DNA of 64,000 nucleotides from an uncultured Thermoanaerobaculia bacterium (GTDB lineage: Bacteria > Acidobacteriota > Thermoanaerobaculia > Multivoradales > Multivoraceae), in contig OX638294.1 in NCBI GenBank assembly GCA_951812325.1, positions 1,900,859 to 1,964,858 on the forward strand, written 5' to 3'. The position numbers and the translations under genes are program-made. This document shows positions 52,576 through 62,625 of this stretch, piece by piece. Under the pieces are notes generated by a model, which made no database searches, was not told the origin of the DNA, and was given only the letters and a program-made list of their open reading frames with translations. Within the stretch, counting starts at the first letter, position 1. Each line of letters starts with the position of its first letter.

Positions 52576-53127
52576 TCAGGCGCTTTCTTCGCCAAGTCGG
52601 CCGCGGAGCGCTTCCAGCCCCGACCAGCGCGGGTCGAACTGCTGAGCGGCACAGGCGCAGGCCTCCAGTTTCCGGTCTGCTCCGCAGCGCGGGCACAGTC
52701 CGGGACACCCCGGTTCACAGATCGGTTTCATCGGCACGTTCAGCTCCACCTGATCCCGAACCAGCACCGCCAGGTCGATCTCTCCCCCGACCGCGGTGAG
52801 CGTCGACAGATCCTCGGGCTCGAGTTCGAGCGCGCCGGCGCCATTCCCGGCCGGGGACGACTCTTCGGAACAACTGGTCACGACCAGGACGAGCGGCAGT
52901 TCCACGTTCTCCTCGCAGGCAGTCAGGCAGCGGTTGCAGTAGAGCCTCTGCCGATAGCGGAGTCTCGCCTCCAGAAGAAAGTCGGGTCCGACCAAGGTCA
53001 GACTGCCCTTGCAATCCACGGCGCCGAGCACAAGAGCCTCGTCGCGCCCCGAGTCGGCAGCCGTCACGGGGACATCTTCGCGCCAGTTCAGCGGACCGTT
53101 GCGGGCCTGGTCGAGCTGCAGGTGCAT
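52576..53127 (-). CDS. yceD: DUF177 protein (YceD, 23S rRNA accumulation protein)
   Basis: A 183-residue protein. The DUF177 pattern is clear: [20 protein letters not shown] in the middle and the acidic region [20 protein letters not shown], then [13 protein letters not shown]. The yceD-rpmF-plsX-fab order is widely conserved. Start at the ATG 53127 (a GTG lies three codons earlier). Confidence 0.88.
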   Translation of the reverse strand: MHLQLDQARNGPLNWREDVPVTAADSGRDEALVLGAVDCKGSLTLVGPDFLLEARLRYRQRLYCNRCLTACEENVELPLVLVVTSCSEESSPAGNGAGALELEPEDLSTLTAVGGEIDLAVLVRDQVELNVPMKPICEPGCPGLCPRCGADRKLEACACAAQQFDPRWSGLEALRGRLGEESA

Positions 53128-53262
53128 CTCATTCACCACGAATCGCGAAGCGCACGCAATCCGCCCCGGCCCGCCCCGGCGCAATCGCGCAAGACCCGTG
53201 AGGCTACGGATCGCGGTCTCAACTGTCAATCCCGGCGTTGATGACCGCGTGCAGGGGCCGGT

Positions 53263-53392
53263 CAGCCCGGGGCGGAAGTCACCCTGCATTCGGGAGGCAT
53301 GCACCCGATCCGGCATCGTGCCATCCGGGCGCCCGATGGACCGGCGCCCGGAAACGGGTCGCGTGTGGCTCGCGGGCGGATCGTGAAGCTCC
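53263..53392. repeat. Diverged partial copy of the MITE, inverted orientation
   Basis: Matches the reverse complement of the right half of 51996-52248: CAGCCCGGGGCGGAAGTCAC, CCTGCATTCGGGAGGCATGC, CGGCATCGTGCCATCC, and a GCGCCCG palindrome. It lies in the promoter space between yceD and the divergent glycosyltransferase. Confidence 0.65.
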
Positions 53393-53408
53393 CGGCTAGG
53401 CTTGCACC

Positions 53409-54548
53409 GTGGCCCGGATCGGCATCGATGCCCGCAAGGTTCGGGACTTCGGCATCGGCGTCCACGTCTCCAACCTGATCCGCGGCCTCGCGCGGATCGA
53501 GGGCGGGCAGGAAGCCGGCGCCAACGAGTACCTCCTCTTCGTCCGCCCCGAGGATCGCGGCTTCGCTGTCGATCTGCCGGCGAACTTCCGCTGCGTCGTG
53601 GAACGGTCGCCGGTCTATTCGCTGCGCGAGATCGGGATGATGACCTGGCGCATCTCGCGCTCGCGCCTGGACCTCTACCACGCCACGCACTACGTCCTGC
53701 CTGCCGTCGTGCCGTGTCCGACGGTGGTCACGATCCACGACATCATCCACCTGCTCTATCCCCGCTTCCTGCCGAACCGCGCGGCATCCCTCTATGCCCA
53801 GCGCATGTTCCGCCACAGCGTGGCACGAGCCGACCGGATCATCGCCGTCTCCGGGAACACGCGCAGTGACGTCCTCCACCACTTCGACATTCCGGCGGAG
53901 AAGGTCCAGGTCGTGTACAACGGCGTCGAGGACCGCTTCCGGAAACTGCTGACCGCGGCGGAACTCGACGCTCGGCTGGACGACGTGGGCGTGCGGCAGC
54001 CGTACCTGCTGTTCGTCGGCAATCCGAAACCCCACAAGAACCTGGACCGGGTGATCGAGGCGTACGCCAGGGCCCGTTCGCGGGCCGGCTTCAACGCCCC
54101 TCTCGTCTGCGTCGGCGCGCGGCCCGGCAGCGACTTCAAGCTCCAGCGGCGCGCCCGCCAGCTCGGCGTCGGCGATCACGTCCAGCTCATCGGCCATGTG
54201 CCGGCGAGTACTCTGCCCGCGCTCTACCAGGGCGCGAGCCTGTTCCTCTACCCGACTCTCTACGAGGGTTTCGGACTGCCCGTGGTCGAGGCGATGGCCT
54301 CGGGGGCGCCGGTCATCACGTCGAACACGTCGTCGCTCGAGGAGATCGCGCGGGGTTACGCGGAGCTCGTCAATCCGCTCCAGGTGGAGGAGATCGCGAC
54401 GGCCATCGAGCGCTGCATGGAGGACCGGGACCACGCCCGGAAGCTCGCCGACCGCGCCGCCGGGCACGCCGACGGATTCCAGTGGCAGACCGCCGCCGAG
54501 AGCACTCTGGACATCTACCGGGAGGTCCTCCGGGAAGCCGGTGGTTGA
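53409..54548 (+). CDS. Family 4 glycosyltransferase
   Basis: A 379-residue GT-B enzyme: IGIDARKVRDFGIGVHVSNL, VTIHDIIHLLYP, ADRIIAVSGNTRSDVLHHFD, VYNGVEDRF, the donor site in YLLFVGNPKPHKNLDRVIEA and the EX7E motif in LYPTLYEGFGLPVVEAMASG. It likely adds a sugar to a lipid-linked precursor in the cytoplasm. The start is a GTG. It is 222 bases upstream of the polyprenyl sugar phosphotransferase gene, and together they look like a small exopolysaccharide unit. Confidence 0.9.
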   Translation: MARIGIDARKVRDFGIGVHVSNLIRGLARIEGGQEAGANEYLLFVRPEDRGFAVDLPANFRCVVERSPVYSLREIGMMTWRISRSRLDLYHATHYVLPAVVPCPTVVTIHDIIHLLYPRFLPNRAASLYAQRMFRHSVARADRIIAVSGNTRSDVLHHFDIPAEKVQVVYNGVEDRFRKLLTAAELDARLDDVGVRQPYLLFVGNPKPHKNLDRVIEAYARARSRAGFNAPLVCVGARPGSDFKLQRRARQLGVGDHVQLIGHVPASTLPALYQGASLFLYPTLYEGFGLPVVEAMASGAPVITSNTSSLEEIARGYAELVNPLQVEEIATAIERCMEDRDHARKLADRAAGHADGFQWQTAAESTLDIYREVLREAGG

Positions 54549-54770
54549 GGGGCTCGCCGATCGGTTCCAGGCACTGGAGCAGGACGAAGCTGCGTTCCCC
54601 GGCGCGGCTGCGGACCGTGGTACCTGCTGCTAGCATCCGGCGCCCGCTCGATCGAGCGGCGCCGCCCCTTGATCGCAGGTCCACCGGGGAAAGCGGGGGA
54701 TCAGCACGATGATCAGCCGCCTGGCGGACGCCTCCTGTGATCGACGGTACCGGCCGCAGGACTGAAGACC

Positions 54771-56198
54771 GTGCTCCACAAGCAACTTCGGGTCACCGCC
54801 GCCCTGAACCTGAGCGGCGACATCGTCGCGACCGTCGGCGCCTTCTTCCTGTCCTGGTACCTGCGGTTCGTCCAGCCGGTGATCGAGATCACGAAGTCGG
54901 TGCCCGACTTCGAGCCCTACCTCAGGATGCTGCCGTTCATCGTCCTGATCTGGCCCACCGTCTACCACTTCCACGGCCTCTACCGCATCCGCCGCGGGCA
55001 CAGCCGGGTGGACGAGGCGATCAGCATCCTGGTCGCCACCGTGCTGGCGCTGGTCATTCTGACCTCGGTTCTGACCTTCGACCGGTTGACCCAGTCGGCC
55101 ACGGGCGATCCCTTCTCATACAGCCGGGCGTTCTTCGCCCTGTTCGCGGTCACCGACATCTTCCTCGTCGCCCTCCTGCGGCTGGTCACCCGCGCCTTCC
55201 TGCGCACGGTTCGCCGCCGCGGCCACAACGTGCGCCGCATCCTGATCGTCGGCGCCGGCGACAGCGGCGGAGAGATCGCGGCCAAGCTGGTCCGTCACCG
55301 GGAACTCGGCTACGAAGTCGTCGGATTCCTCGACGACGACCCGGAGAAACTGCACGCCGAAATCGGCGGCGGCGTGCGTGTCCTGGGCACCCTGGACGAC
55401 CTGGAGGAAACGATCGAACAGCTCGGCGTCGACCAGGTGATGATCGCCCTGCCCTTTGCCGCGCACCGCAAGATCCTCGACCTGCTCGACCGCATCGGCA
55501 ACGAGTTGATCGAGATCCGGCTGGTCCCGAACGTGCTCCAGTACGCAACCCTGCGCGCCGCGATCGAAGACGTCGACGGCACGCCGGTCATCAACCTCTC
55601 GCATGTGCCGATGGAGGGCTGGTCGAGCCTGGCGAAGCGCACGCTGGACATGGTCTTCGCCGCCGGCGCGATGGTCGCGCTGCTGCCGTTCCTGCCGGTC
55701 GTCATGCTGCTGATCAAGCTGGAGGACCGGGGGCCGGTCTTCTACCGCCAGGAGCGCATGAGCCTCGACGGCCGCTCCTTCATGATCCTCAAGTTCCGCT
55801 CGATGCGCGAGGACGCCGAATCGTCGACCGGCCCCGGCTGGACCGAAGAGGACGACCCCCGCCGCACCCGCATCGGCGCCTTCCTGCGCCGCTGGTCGAT
55901 CGACGAACTGCCGCAGCTATGGAACATCTTCCGCGGCGACATGTCGTGCGTCGGACCTCGACCCGAGCGTCCCGAGTTCGTCCGGAAGTTCCGCGACAAG
56001 ATCCCGAACTACATGCTGCGCCACCGCGTGAAGTCGGGGTTGACGGGCTGGGCCCAGGTCCACGGCTGGCGCGGCAACACCTCGATCCGCAAGCGCATCC
56101 AGTACGACCTCTACTACATCGAGAACTGGAGTCTCCGTCTCGATTTCCGGATCCTGTGGCTGACCCTGCGCCGGGGCCTGACCAGGAACGCGTACTAG
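54771..56198 (+). CDS. Exopolysaccharide polyprenyl glycosylphosphotransferase (WbaP/WcaJ family)
   Basis: A 475-residue membrane enzyme. Four N-terminal helices are followed by a CoA-binding-like domain (RRILIVGAGDSGGEIAAKLV). The C-terminal sugar-phosphotransferase domain has KRTLDMVFAAGAMVALLPFL, GPVFYRQERMSLDGRSFMIL, KFRSMREDAE, RRWSIDELPQLWNIFRGDMS and VGPRPERPEF. It transfers a hexose-1-phosphate to undecaprenyl phosphate, the first step of capsule or EPS repeat synthesis. Start is a GTG; residues HKQLRVTAALNLSGDIVATV match the family start. Confidence 0.92.
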   Translation: MLHKQLRVTAALNLSGDIVATVGAFFLSWYLRFVQPVIEITKSVPDFEPYLRMLPFIVLIWPTVYHFHGLYRIRRGHSRVDEAISILVATVLALVILTSVLTFDRLTQSATGDPFSYSRAFFALFAVTDIFLVALLRLVTRAFLRTVRRRGHNVRRILIVGAGDSGGEIAAKLVRHRELGYEVVGFLDDDPEKLHAEIGGGVRVLGTLDDLEETIEQLGVDQVMIALPFAAHRKILDLLDRIGNELIEIRLVPNVLQYATLRAAIEDVDGTPVINLSHVPMEGWSSLAKRTLDMVFAAGAMVALLPFLPVVMLLIKLEDRGPVFYRQERMSLDGRSFMILKFRSMREDAESSTGPGWTEEDDPRRTRIGAFLRRWSIDELPQLWNIFRGDMSCVGPRPERPEFVRKFRDKIPNYMLRHRVKSGLTGWAQVHGWRGNTSIRKRIQYDLYYIENWSLRLDFRILWLTLRRGLTRNAY

Positions 56199-56590
56199 CA
56201 GCCGGCGGCACGCGTCCGCGGCGCACCGGGAACCGCGGGGCGCCCGTCCGACAGGGCGCGACGACCCGCGCCGGCGTCATCGAGACCACGTTCGCCGAGG
56301 AGACCGAGGCCGACCTCTTTCGGCGAGCAGATCGTCCTCTGCGGCGGCGCCCCGGCTCTCGTCCGGGCCGGTAGCGAGCCTGGGAGATTGCGCCGCTGTC
56401 ACCTGCTGCGCAAGCGTGCTGCGGTGCAGGCTCCCAGCCGCGGTTCGTCATGGACTGAGGCGCCGCTGCTGATACGCTGCATTCGACCCGCCAAAATGAC
56501 CGGCGCTTCCGCGGCGCCCCTCAGACGTTTCGGAAGCTACTTCTGGCCAACCAAGTACTCGATCCGTACACCGTCCGCCACGGCGAGGCG
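56199..56590. other. Intergenic stretch carrying an ilvC remnant
   Basis: No intact gene. The left part is GC-rich palindromic sequence; the middle holds the ketol-acid reductoisomerase scrap listed separately. The right part may include the missing 5' end of the Nramp-like gene, since in-frame codons before its GTG encode DPYTVRHGEA, family-like residues with no start. Confidence 0.5.
56267..56370 (+). pseudogene. Fragment of ketol-acid reductoisomerase (ilvC)
   Basis: The frame encodes RAGVIETTFAEETEADLF. Removing one T from CTCTTTCGG near 56319 lets it continue GEQIVLCGGAPALVRAG. This is the signature GVIETTFxEETETDLFGEQA of IlvC. About 33 residues remain; no start, no C-terminal knotted domain. 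Confidence 0.6.
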
Positions 56591-57961
56591 GTGGCCCCGC
56601 CGGTCAGGTTCCGCGACCGCCTGAAGTACCTGGGGCCGAGCCTCATCGTTACCGGCGCGGTGATCGGCTCGGGCGAGCTGGTGCTCACGACCAGCCTGGG
56701 CGCGGTGGCGGGCTTCACGCTGCTGTGGTGGATGCTCCTCTCCTGCTGGTGCAAGTCGCTGGTGCAGGCGGAGATGGCGCGCTACACGATCGAGTCGGGC
56801 GACACCTACCTGCGCGCGATCAACCGGCTGCCGGGGCGCATCTGGAAGATCTCCTGGCCGATCTGGCTGGGCATCATCGCCTACGTCCCGGGGACGATGG
56901 GGCTGGGCGGCATCATCGGCGGCGCCGGCCAGTCGATGTCCTTCCTCGCTTCGCTGGGGAACGTCGAACTCGACGGCGTTCTCTGCACCGGCATCATCGC
57001 CGTTGCCGGCTCGATCATCCTCGGCACCGGCTCCTACAAGTGGCTCGAGCGGGTCATGCTGCCCCTGGTCATCGCGTTCACGTTGTGCACGCTGGTCTGC
57101 GTGATCGCGATGCAGTTCACCGAGTTCCGGACGACGCCGGGCGAGATCCTCGGCGGCATGAAGCCGGACATGACGCTGTTCGTCGCCGTCGCGGCGCTGG
57201 CCCTCTCCGCGTACGGTTACACCGGCACGACCTCGGGCGATATCTCGTCCTACACCTACTGGTGCGTCGAGAAGGGCTATCCCAGCCTGCTCGGCTCCGA
57301 CCGCAGCGATCCGAACTGGGAGTCCCGCGCCCGCGGCTGGATGCGGGTGCTCCACACCGACGTCTGGCTCGCGCTGATCATCGTGACCTGCGCCACGATT
57401 CCCTACTACATCCTCGGCGCCGGGGTGCTGAACAAGATGGGGCTGACGCCGGAGGGCAACGACGAGACGATCGGCGCACTATCCAACATCTTCACCCAGA
57501 CGCTTGGGGTATGGGCGGTGTGGATCTTCGCCATCGGCGCCTTCAGCATCCTGTTTTCGACCGTGCTCTCCGGGGCAGGCGGCGGCGGCCGGACGATCCC
57601 CGACTACCTGATGGAGATGGGCCTGATCGAGCGCTCGAACCTGGCGCTGCGCAAGAAGATCATCCGCGGCTACCTGATCTGCCTGCCCCTCGCCGCGTTC
57701 GCCATCTACTACTTCGTCACGGACTTCGTCGTCCTGATCATGGTCGGCGGCCTGACCTCGGCCATCTTCCTGCCGATCCAGTGCGGGGCCACCCTGTGGC
57801 TGCAGCGCACCCGGATGGACCCGCGGATCCGGCCCCGGCGGCTGACGTACATCGGACTCTGGGTCGTCTTCGTGTTCGAGGCCGCGATGGCGCTGCTTGT
57901 CATCCGGTACGTCGTGCTGAGGGACCAGTTCGACTGGTTGTTCGGCTACCTGTTCGGCTGA
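56591..57961 (+). CDS. Nramp-family divalent metal transporter-like protein
   Basis: A 456-residue membrane protein with about eleven helices and the Nramp fold: RLKYLGPSLIVTGAVIGSGE in helix 1, SLVQAEMARYTI in helix 3, and GTMGLGGIIGGAGQSM. The metal-binding DPGN of helix 1 is replaced by GSGE, as in a divergent branch found in Planctomycetes and Acidobacteriota, so metal transport is not assured. It starts with a GTG. Residues homologous to the family's N-terminus lie upstream without a start codon in frame, so a 5' frameshift is possible. Confidence 0.72.
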   Translation: MAPPVRFRDRLKYLGPSLIVTGAVIGSGELVLTTSLGAVAGFTLLWWMLLSCWCKSLVQAEMARYTIESGDTYLRAINRLPGRIWKISWPIWLGIIAYVPGTMGLGGIIGGAGQSMSFLASLGNVELDGVLCTGIIAVAGSIILGTGSYKWLERVMLPLVIAFTLCTLVCVIAMQFTEFRTTPGEILGGMKPDMTLFVAVAALALSAYGYTGTTSGDISSYTYWCVEKGYPSLLGSDRSDPNWESRARGWMRVLHTDVWLALIIVTCATIPYYILGAGVLNKMGLTPEGNDETIGALSNIFTQTLGVWAVWIFAIGAFSILFSTVLSGAGGGGRTIPDYLMEMGLIERSNLALRKKIIRGYLICLPLAAFAIYYFVTDFVVLIMVGGLTSAIFLPIQCGATLWLQRTRMDPRIRPRRLTYIGLWVVFVFEAAMALLVIRYVVLRDQFDWLFGYLFG

Positions 57962-58065
57962 GGAAACGGGGGTCGGCGCCCCGGCCATTGCCGGCGCCGG
58001 CCCGTCAGCGCCCCGGCGCCGGGACTCCGGCCTGCGCCCGCCGGCACGACGCCGGCTGCCCTGGC

Positions 58066-58240
58066 TACTCGCCTCCAGGACGGCCTCGGACAGGGACCAG
58101 AATCCACCCGGCAAAGTACAGGTGCGCCGGCCTGCCATGCGGGCGCGCGCGGACGGGCGCACGGACCGGTTCGCGGGTGGCGCAGGTCCGCGCCACCCGG
58201 GTTCTGGCCGGCATTCGGCGCCGGGGGCCGCTGGCGCTAG
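58066..58240 (+). repeat. Dispersed intergenic repeat, long form (plus orientation)
   Basis: Same family as 27640-27826. It includes GGACAGGGACCAGAATCCAC, GGGCGCACGGACCGGTTCGC and a CGGGTGGCG / CGCCACCCG palindrome (58174-58199). It ends about 12 bases before the DUF3500 gene. Confidence 0.7.
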
Positions 58241-58252
58241 CATGACAACACG

Positions 58253-59434
58253 ATGATCCGACACGCCCTCACCATCGCCCTCGCTCTCCTCACCACCTCC
58301 GCCGCCCTCGCCCAACGCCCCGGCCTGACGGAACGGATGCGGGAACGCAGCCGGCAGATGGACGCCCGCCTCGCCGACGACCCCTACGTCGGCATCCACG
58401 CCAGCTCCGGCATCGAGCGCGGCCTGTTCAGGATCGAGTCGACCGGCGTGTCGACGGCGCCGGTCCGACTGGCCGCGGAGAGGTTCCTGGCAGCTCTTTC
58501 GGCCGAGCAGCGCGCGAAGACGACCTTCCCGGTCGACGACGACGAGTGGCGCAAGTGGATGAACCAGCACTTCTACCTGCGCCAGGGCGTCGGCTTCGAC
58601 GAGATGGACGAAGCCCAGCGCGAAGCGGCCTTCGGCCTGATGCGCGCGTCGCTCAGCGCGGACGGCCTCAAGCTGAGCCGCGACATCATGAACCTCAACC
58701 GCACCCTGGGCGAGCTGAACAACGACAACTTCGTCGAGTACAACGAGTGGCTGTACTGGATCACCGTGATGGGCGAGCCCTCGGCCGACCAGCCCTGGGG
58801 CTGGCAGGTCGACGGCCACCACCTGATCGTCAACTACTTCGTGCTCGGCGATCAGGTCGTCATGACACCGCTGTTCATCGGCTCGGAGCCGGTCATCGCC
58901 GAGTCCGGCAAGTTCAAGGGCACCGTGATCATGCAGCGGGAGCAGGACCAGGGGCTCGCGCTGATCCGCTCTCTTTCCGCGGACCAGCAAGCGAAGGCGA
59001 TCATCGAGACCTCGAAGAACGGCAACAACAGCCTCGGCGAAGCGTTCAGCGACAACATCGTGCTCGACTACGCCGGTATCCCGGCCTCCGATCTGTCAGC
59101 CGAAGTCAGGACGCGACTGCTCGACCTGATCGGCCTCTACGTCCACAACATGCGCGAAGGCCACGCCAGGGTGCGGATGGAGGAGGTCGAAGCCCATCTC
59201 GACGCGACCCGTTTCGCCTGGGTCGGCGGCGTCGGTGACGACGACGTCTTCTACTACCGCATCCACAGCCCGGTCATCCTGATCGAGTTCGACCACCAGC
59301 GGCCCGTCGGCATCCGGCATCTCGTCAAAGGGCGCGCTCCCGTTCGCCAGCACATTCACGCCGTCGTCCGCACGCCGAACGGCAACGACTACGGCAAGGA
59401 CCTGCTACGGCAGCACTACGAGCGGGATCACTGA
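58253..59434 (+). CDS. Exported DUF3500 protein
   Basis: A 393-residue protein with a signal peptide ([16 protein letters not shown]), then the DUF3500 pattern: [20 protein letters not shown] near residue 75, [32 protein letters not shown], and the C-terminal [20 protein letters not shown]. Function of the family is unknown. Nearest neighbour is a DUF3604 gene on the opposite strand. Confidence 0.85.
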   Translation: MIRHALTIALALLTTSAALAQRPGLTERMRERSRQMDARLADDPYVGIHASSGIERGLFRIESTGVSTAPVRLAAERFLAALSAEQRAKTTFPVDDDEWRKWMNQHFYLRQGVGFDEMDEAQREAAFGLMRASLSADGLKLSRDIMNLNRTLGELNNDNFVEYNEWLYWITVMGEPSADQPWGWQVDGHHLIVNYFVLGDQVVMTPLFIGSEPVIAESGKFKGTVIMQREQDQGLALIRSLSADQQAKAIIETSKNGNNSLGEAFSDNIVLDYAGIPASDLSAEVRTRLLDLIGLYVHNMREGHARVRMEEVEAHLDATRFAWVGGVGDDDVFYYRIHSPVILIEFDHQRPVGIRHLVKGRAPVRQHIHAVVRTPNGNDYGKDLLRQHYERDH

Positions 59435-59485
59435 AGGCCGCCGCTTCGACGGAGCGGTTCCCTGGCCGCCTGCGGCGGGAACCCG

Positions 59486-59506
59486 TGTGGCGCGTACCGC
59501 GCCACA
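59486..59506. terminator. Hairpin between convergent DUF3500 and DUF3604 genes
   Basis: 9-bp stem TGTGGCGCG / CGCGCCACA with loop TAC, of the same core type as the dispersed palindromes. Could act as a bidirectional terminator; no T-run on either side. Confidence 0.45.
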
Positions 59507-59553
59507 TACGCGCTTGACGGAACGGTTGCGAGAGAGTCCTTCATTGTGGCGGC

Positions 59554-62385
59554 CTACTCTACGGTCACCCAGATCGGCGAGGACCAGGCCATGTTGCCGT
59601 CGACCTGGATCACCCGCACGTAGTAGAGGTGCTCGCCGGGCTCGACGTCGGCGTCGACGAACTCGAGGCTGACGTCGGCTTCGAGGTTCTGGCGGTTGTA
59701 GAGGAAGGTCTGGTTGCGGATGATGTCGATCTGGCGAATCGGCGTCGTGCCAATCACGCGGACGCTCAGCCGGAAGTCGCCGTCCGCGGTCAGGATGTCG
59801 CCCTGCAGGTACTCCCTGCCGCCGGTGCGCAGCCGGTAGTCGAGGATGATGTTGTCCGTCGCGCCGTAGCTGTGGCGCTGCTTCATCGCGTCGAGCATGC
59901 CCTCCCGCGTGAACTCCTCGGCGATCGTGGCGGCGTAGGAGATATGCGTCGACAGGTGGTCGGAAGCGGCCTGGACGCCCAGCTTGTAGCCCTTGGCCCA
60001 GGCGTTCCAGACGTAGCCCTCCGGCCGGAAGCCGCCCGGCGCCGAACGCAGGTTGCCGCTGCGGGCGGCACGCGGCGCGCCCTCGTACTCGTTGGAGACG
60101 CGGTCCCCCTGGTAGATCTCGACCAGGGGCTCGACCTCGGGATCGTTGTCGCGCCAGTCGGTCCCCATGCTCGAGGCGGAGGTGTGGGAGATGGCGATGC
60201 CGTCGTGCTCCTTCAGGTACTCGTAGAGCCTTGCGGCGCCTTCCTCGTGGGTGCGCTCGGCCTCGGTGACCGGCAGCGTCGGCTTGCCGCGCTCCGCGAA
60301 CAGGATGTTCCGGTGGCCGTCCGGGAACGAGATGCTCCGTTCGTAGCCGTAGAAGGGCTGAAAGCGGCCGGAGACCGAGAACACGTCGACCGTCTGGTGC
60401 AGCAGCCAGTTGATGTAGTCGATGTCCGGGCCGCCGAGAAAGTTGTGCTCGCTGGCCAGCAGGAAGTCGAGCGAGGCGACGTCCATCGCGTAGCGGTAGG
60501 TCTGGATCAGCGATCCGTCGTTGTTGCCGTCCATCGAGATCTCGGTGTGGCGGTGGGTGTCGCCGCGGTAGATGCGGTACGTCTTCCCTTCGGACTCGAT
60601 CTCGTAGCTGCGAATCCTCTCCAGGTCTTCCACCTCGTTCTCGTGGATCACGTAGGCCGGCACCTCGTCGACGACGAGGGCCGCCAGCTTCGGCGGCACG
60701 ACCTTCGTCAGAAGCCGCGGCAGTTTCGCGGCGTAGACGTCGGCGTGCTCGAACAGGAACCCTGCGTAGTCGCGGTTGTCCGTCGGCCAGGCGGCCCAGA
60801 CATCGCCGTCGCCGTCCGACGCGAGACCCCAGCGGGCATCCTGCCGGAAGCGCGTCATCGGGATGTGCTGCGGCCGGAGCCAGCGGTCGCCCTCAAGGGT
60901 CGTGCTCCAGACTTCCCAGGCGGCCCGGTGGGCCGGGGACTCGCTGAGGATGTCGTCCTGGCGGAGGGTCCGGTGCCGGAAATGGAGCCAGATGCGTCCG
61001 TCGGCGTCCGGGAAGAGGACGGGGAAGTCGTTGTAACCCTGAAGCTCTTCAGGCAACGCCTCGTTGATGTCGCCAGCCGGCGACCGCCACTCCCAGCCGT
61101 CGTGGACCGCGACGTTCATCGTGCGCCACTCGTAGAGCCGTGTGCCTTCCCGGTTGAGCACCCAGCCGGTGTCCTTCCCCCAGTTTACCCCGCTCTCGTT
61201 CCACGCCGCCCAGACCCGGTCCTGTCCGTCGACGGCAAGGCTGAGGTGCGCCTCGTACTTGGCCGTCGAGGCGACCGGCATCTCGTCGCCCCACTCGCCG
61301 CCCGCCCAGCGGCGCACCAGCACGTCGTAGTTGCCGGCGCCGTAGCTGTCCCAGCCGACGTACACGCCGCCCTTCGAGTCGGCGACGATCACCGGCTCCC
61401 AGTCGTTCGCCGGCGAGGACGAGACCTGCTCCGCCTCGGACCAGCGCCTGCCGTCGTAGCGGCGGGCGAAGATGTCGGCGGCGCCGTCGCGGAAGCCCTG
61501 CCAGACCACCCAGAGATTGCCTTCCGCGTCCGTCGCCAGGTTGTGGAAGACATCCGGTTGCGACGCTCGCGTCAGCCGTTCCGCCGCCGACCAGCCGTCG
61601 CCGTCGAGGACGCGAGCGTAGAGATCCCAGTTGCCCTCGACCTGAGCCGAGTAGACGACCCAGGGGCGGCCATCCCCGTCGCGGCCCATCTTGACCAGGT
61701 AGTGGTCGCCGGGCTGCTCGGTCAGGGTCTGCACATCGCCCCAACCCTGCCCGTCGAAACGGCGCGCCAGGATCTCGTTCGCGTTGTCCCGGTAGCCGAG
61801 CCAGGCCGCCCACACCTCGTCGCCGTCACCGCCGAGGATCGTGGCGAAGTCGTTCTGGTAGTCGTCCGAGGTCATCCGCTCCACTCCCGGCACGCGCTCG
61901 ACCGTCACGTCGCCGCCCAGAAACCGCAGCCGACGACCGACCGCAACGTCGGCGAGCCGGACCTCGAACTCGCCGTTCGCGGTGGCGAACATCAGGCGCG
62001 AGCCGCCGTTGCCCCGCACGTCGACGACCAGTCCGGGCGATCGGTAGTACTCCACCGGACCGACGGTCTGGGTGTCGTGGATGGCCCGGGGGGTGAAGTT
62101 CGGCCCCTTGTAGCTGGCGAGCTTCCAGGCGGCGCCCTGGACCTCGTTGGCAGGCCGCGGCCGCCAGTCGCGCAGGCCCAGCAGTTCGCCGCCCGCCACT
62201 TCGAGCGAGCCGTCCCAGTCGCGGGCGGCGTCGTCGTTCACGCCCAAGCGCACGAGGAGCGAGACCACGTCGTCGCCGGCGAGGACGCCGGCGTCCTGAG
62301 CCGACCCGGCGCCGGGCAGTACGGTGAACGCCAGCACGGCCGCCACGACGGCAGCCGAAGCGAAACCAACCTTGTTGTGATGCAT
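59554..62385 (-). CDS. Exported DUF3604 protein with beta-propeller N-terminal region
   Basis: A 943-residue protein with a signal peptide (GFASAAVVAAVLAFTVLPGA). Residues about 150-540 hold several repeats with DGRPWVVYS, EGNLWVVWQGFRDG, GGVYVGWDSYGAG and RVWAAWNESG, likely propeller blades. The DUF3604 domain from about 600 has metal-ligand-like motifs resembling PHP enzymes: YRGDTHRHTEIS, LLASEHNF, GIAISHTSASS and AASDHLSTHI. The family role is unknown; exported hydrolase activity is a reasonable guess. The ATG at 62385 gives the signal peptide directly. Confidence 0.83.
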   Translation of the reverse strand: MHHNKVGFASAAVVAAVLAFTVLPGAGSAQDAGVLAGDDVVSLLVRLGVNDDAARDWDGSLEVAGGELLGLRDWRPRPANEVQGAAWKLASYKGPNFTPRAIHDTQTVGPVEYYRSPGLVVDVRGNGGSRLMFATANGEFEVRLADVAVGRRLRFLGGDVTVERVPGVERMTSDDYQNDFATILGGDGDEVWAAWLGYRDNANEILARRFDGQGWGDVQTLTEQPGDHYLVKMGRDGDGRPWVVYSAQVEGNWDLYARVLDGDGWSAAERLTRASQPDVFHNLATDAEGNLWVVWQGFRDGAADIFARRYDGRRWSEAEQVSSSPANDWEPVIVADSKGGVYVGWDSYGAGNYDVLVRRWAGGEWGDEMPVASTAKYEAHLSLAVDGQDRVWAAWNESGVNWGKDTGWVLNREGTRLYEWRTMNVAVHDGWEWRSPAGDINEALPEELQGYNDFPVLFPDADGRIWLHFRHRTLRQDDILSESPAHRAAWEVWSTTLEGDRWLRPQHIPMTRFRQDARWGLASDGDGDVWAAWPTDNRDYAGFLFEHADVYAAKLPRLLTKVVPPKLAALVVDEVPAYVIHENEVEDLERIRSYEIESEGKTYRIYRGDTHRHTEISMDGNNDGSLIQTYRYAMDVASLDFLLASEHNFLGGPDIDYINWLLHQTVDVFSVSGRFQPFYGYERSISFPDGHRNILFAERGKPTLPVTEAERTHEEGAARLYEYLKEHDGIAISHTSASSMGTDWRDNDPEVEPLVEIYQGDRVSNEYEGAPRAARSGNLRSAPGGFRPEGYVWNAWAKGYKLGVQAASDHLSTHISYAATIAEEFTREGMLDAMKQRHSYGATDNIILDYRLRTGGREYLQGDILTADGDFRLSVRVIGTTPIRQIDIIRNQTFLYNRQNLEADVSLEFVDADVEPGEHLYYVRVIQVDGNMAWSSPIWVTVE

Positions 62386-62625
62386 GGCCCCTAGCTTAGC
62401 CCGCAGGCGGTGCAGGCGCCGCCCTGGCGCCAATCTCCGCTTTGCTCCGATCAGCAACCTGAAAACCGCCCCGAACCAGGCTGCCCGTGCGGACGGGCCG
62501 TATCACGGCCGCGTCGGACGGCCCGATTCGGTGACACTCGACACGCAACCGGCTCAACTCCCGATCAACCGCCGTTCAGGCTCATCTTCGTATGGGACCT
62601 AACCCGGATCGAATCGAGAGCGGGC

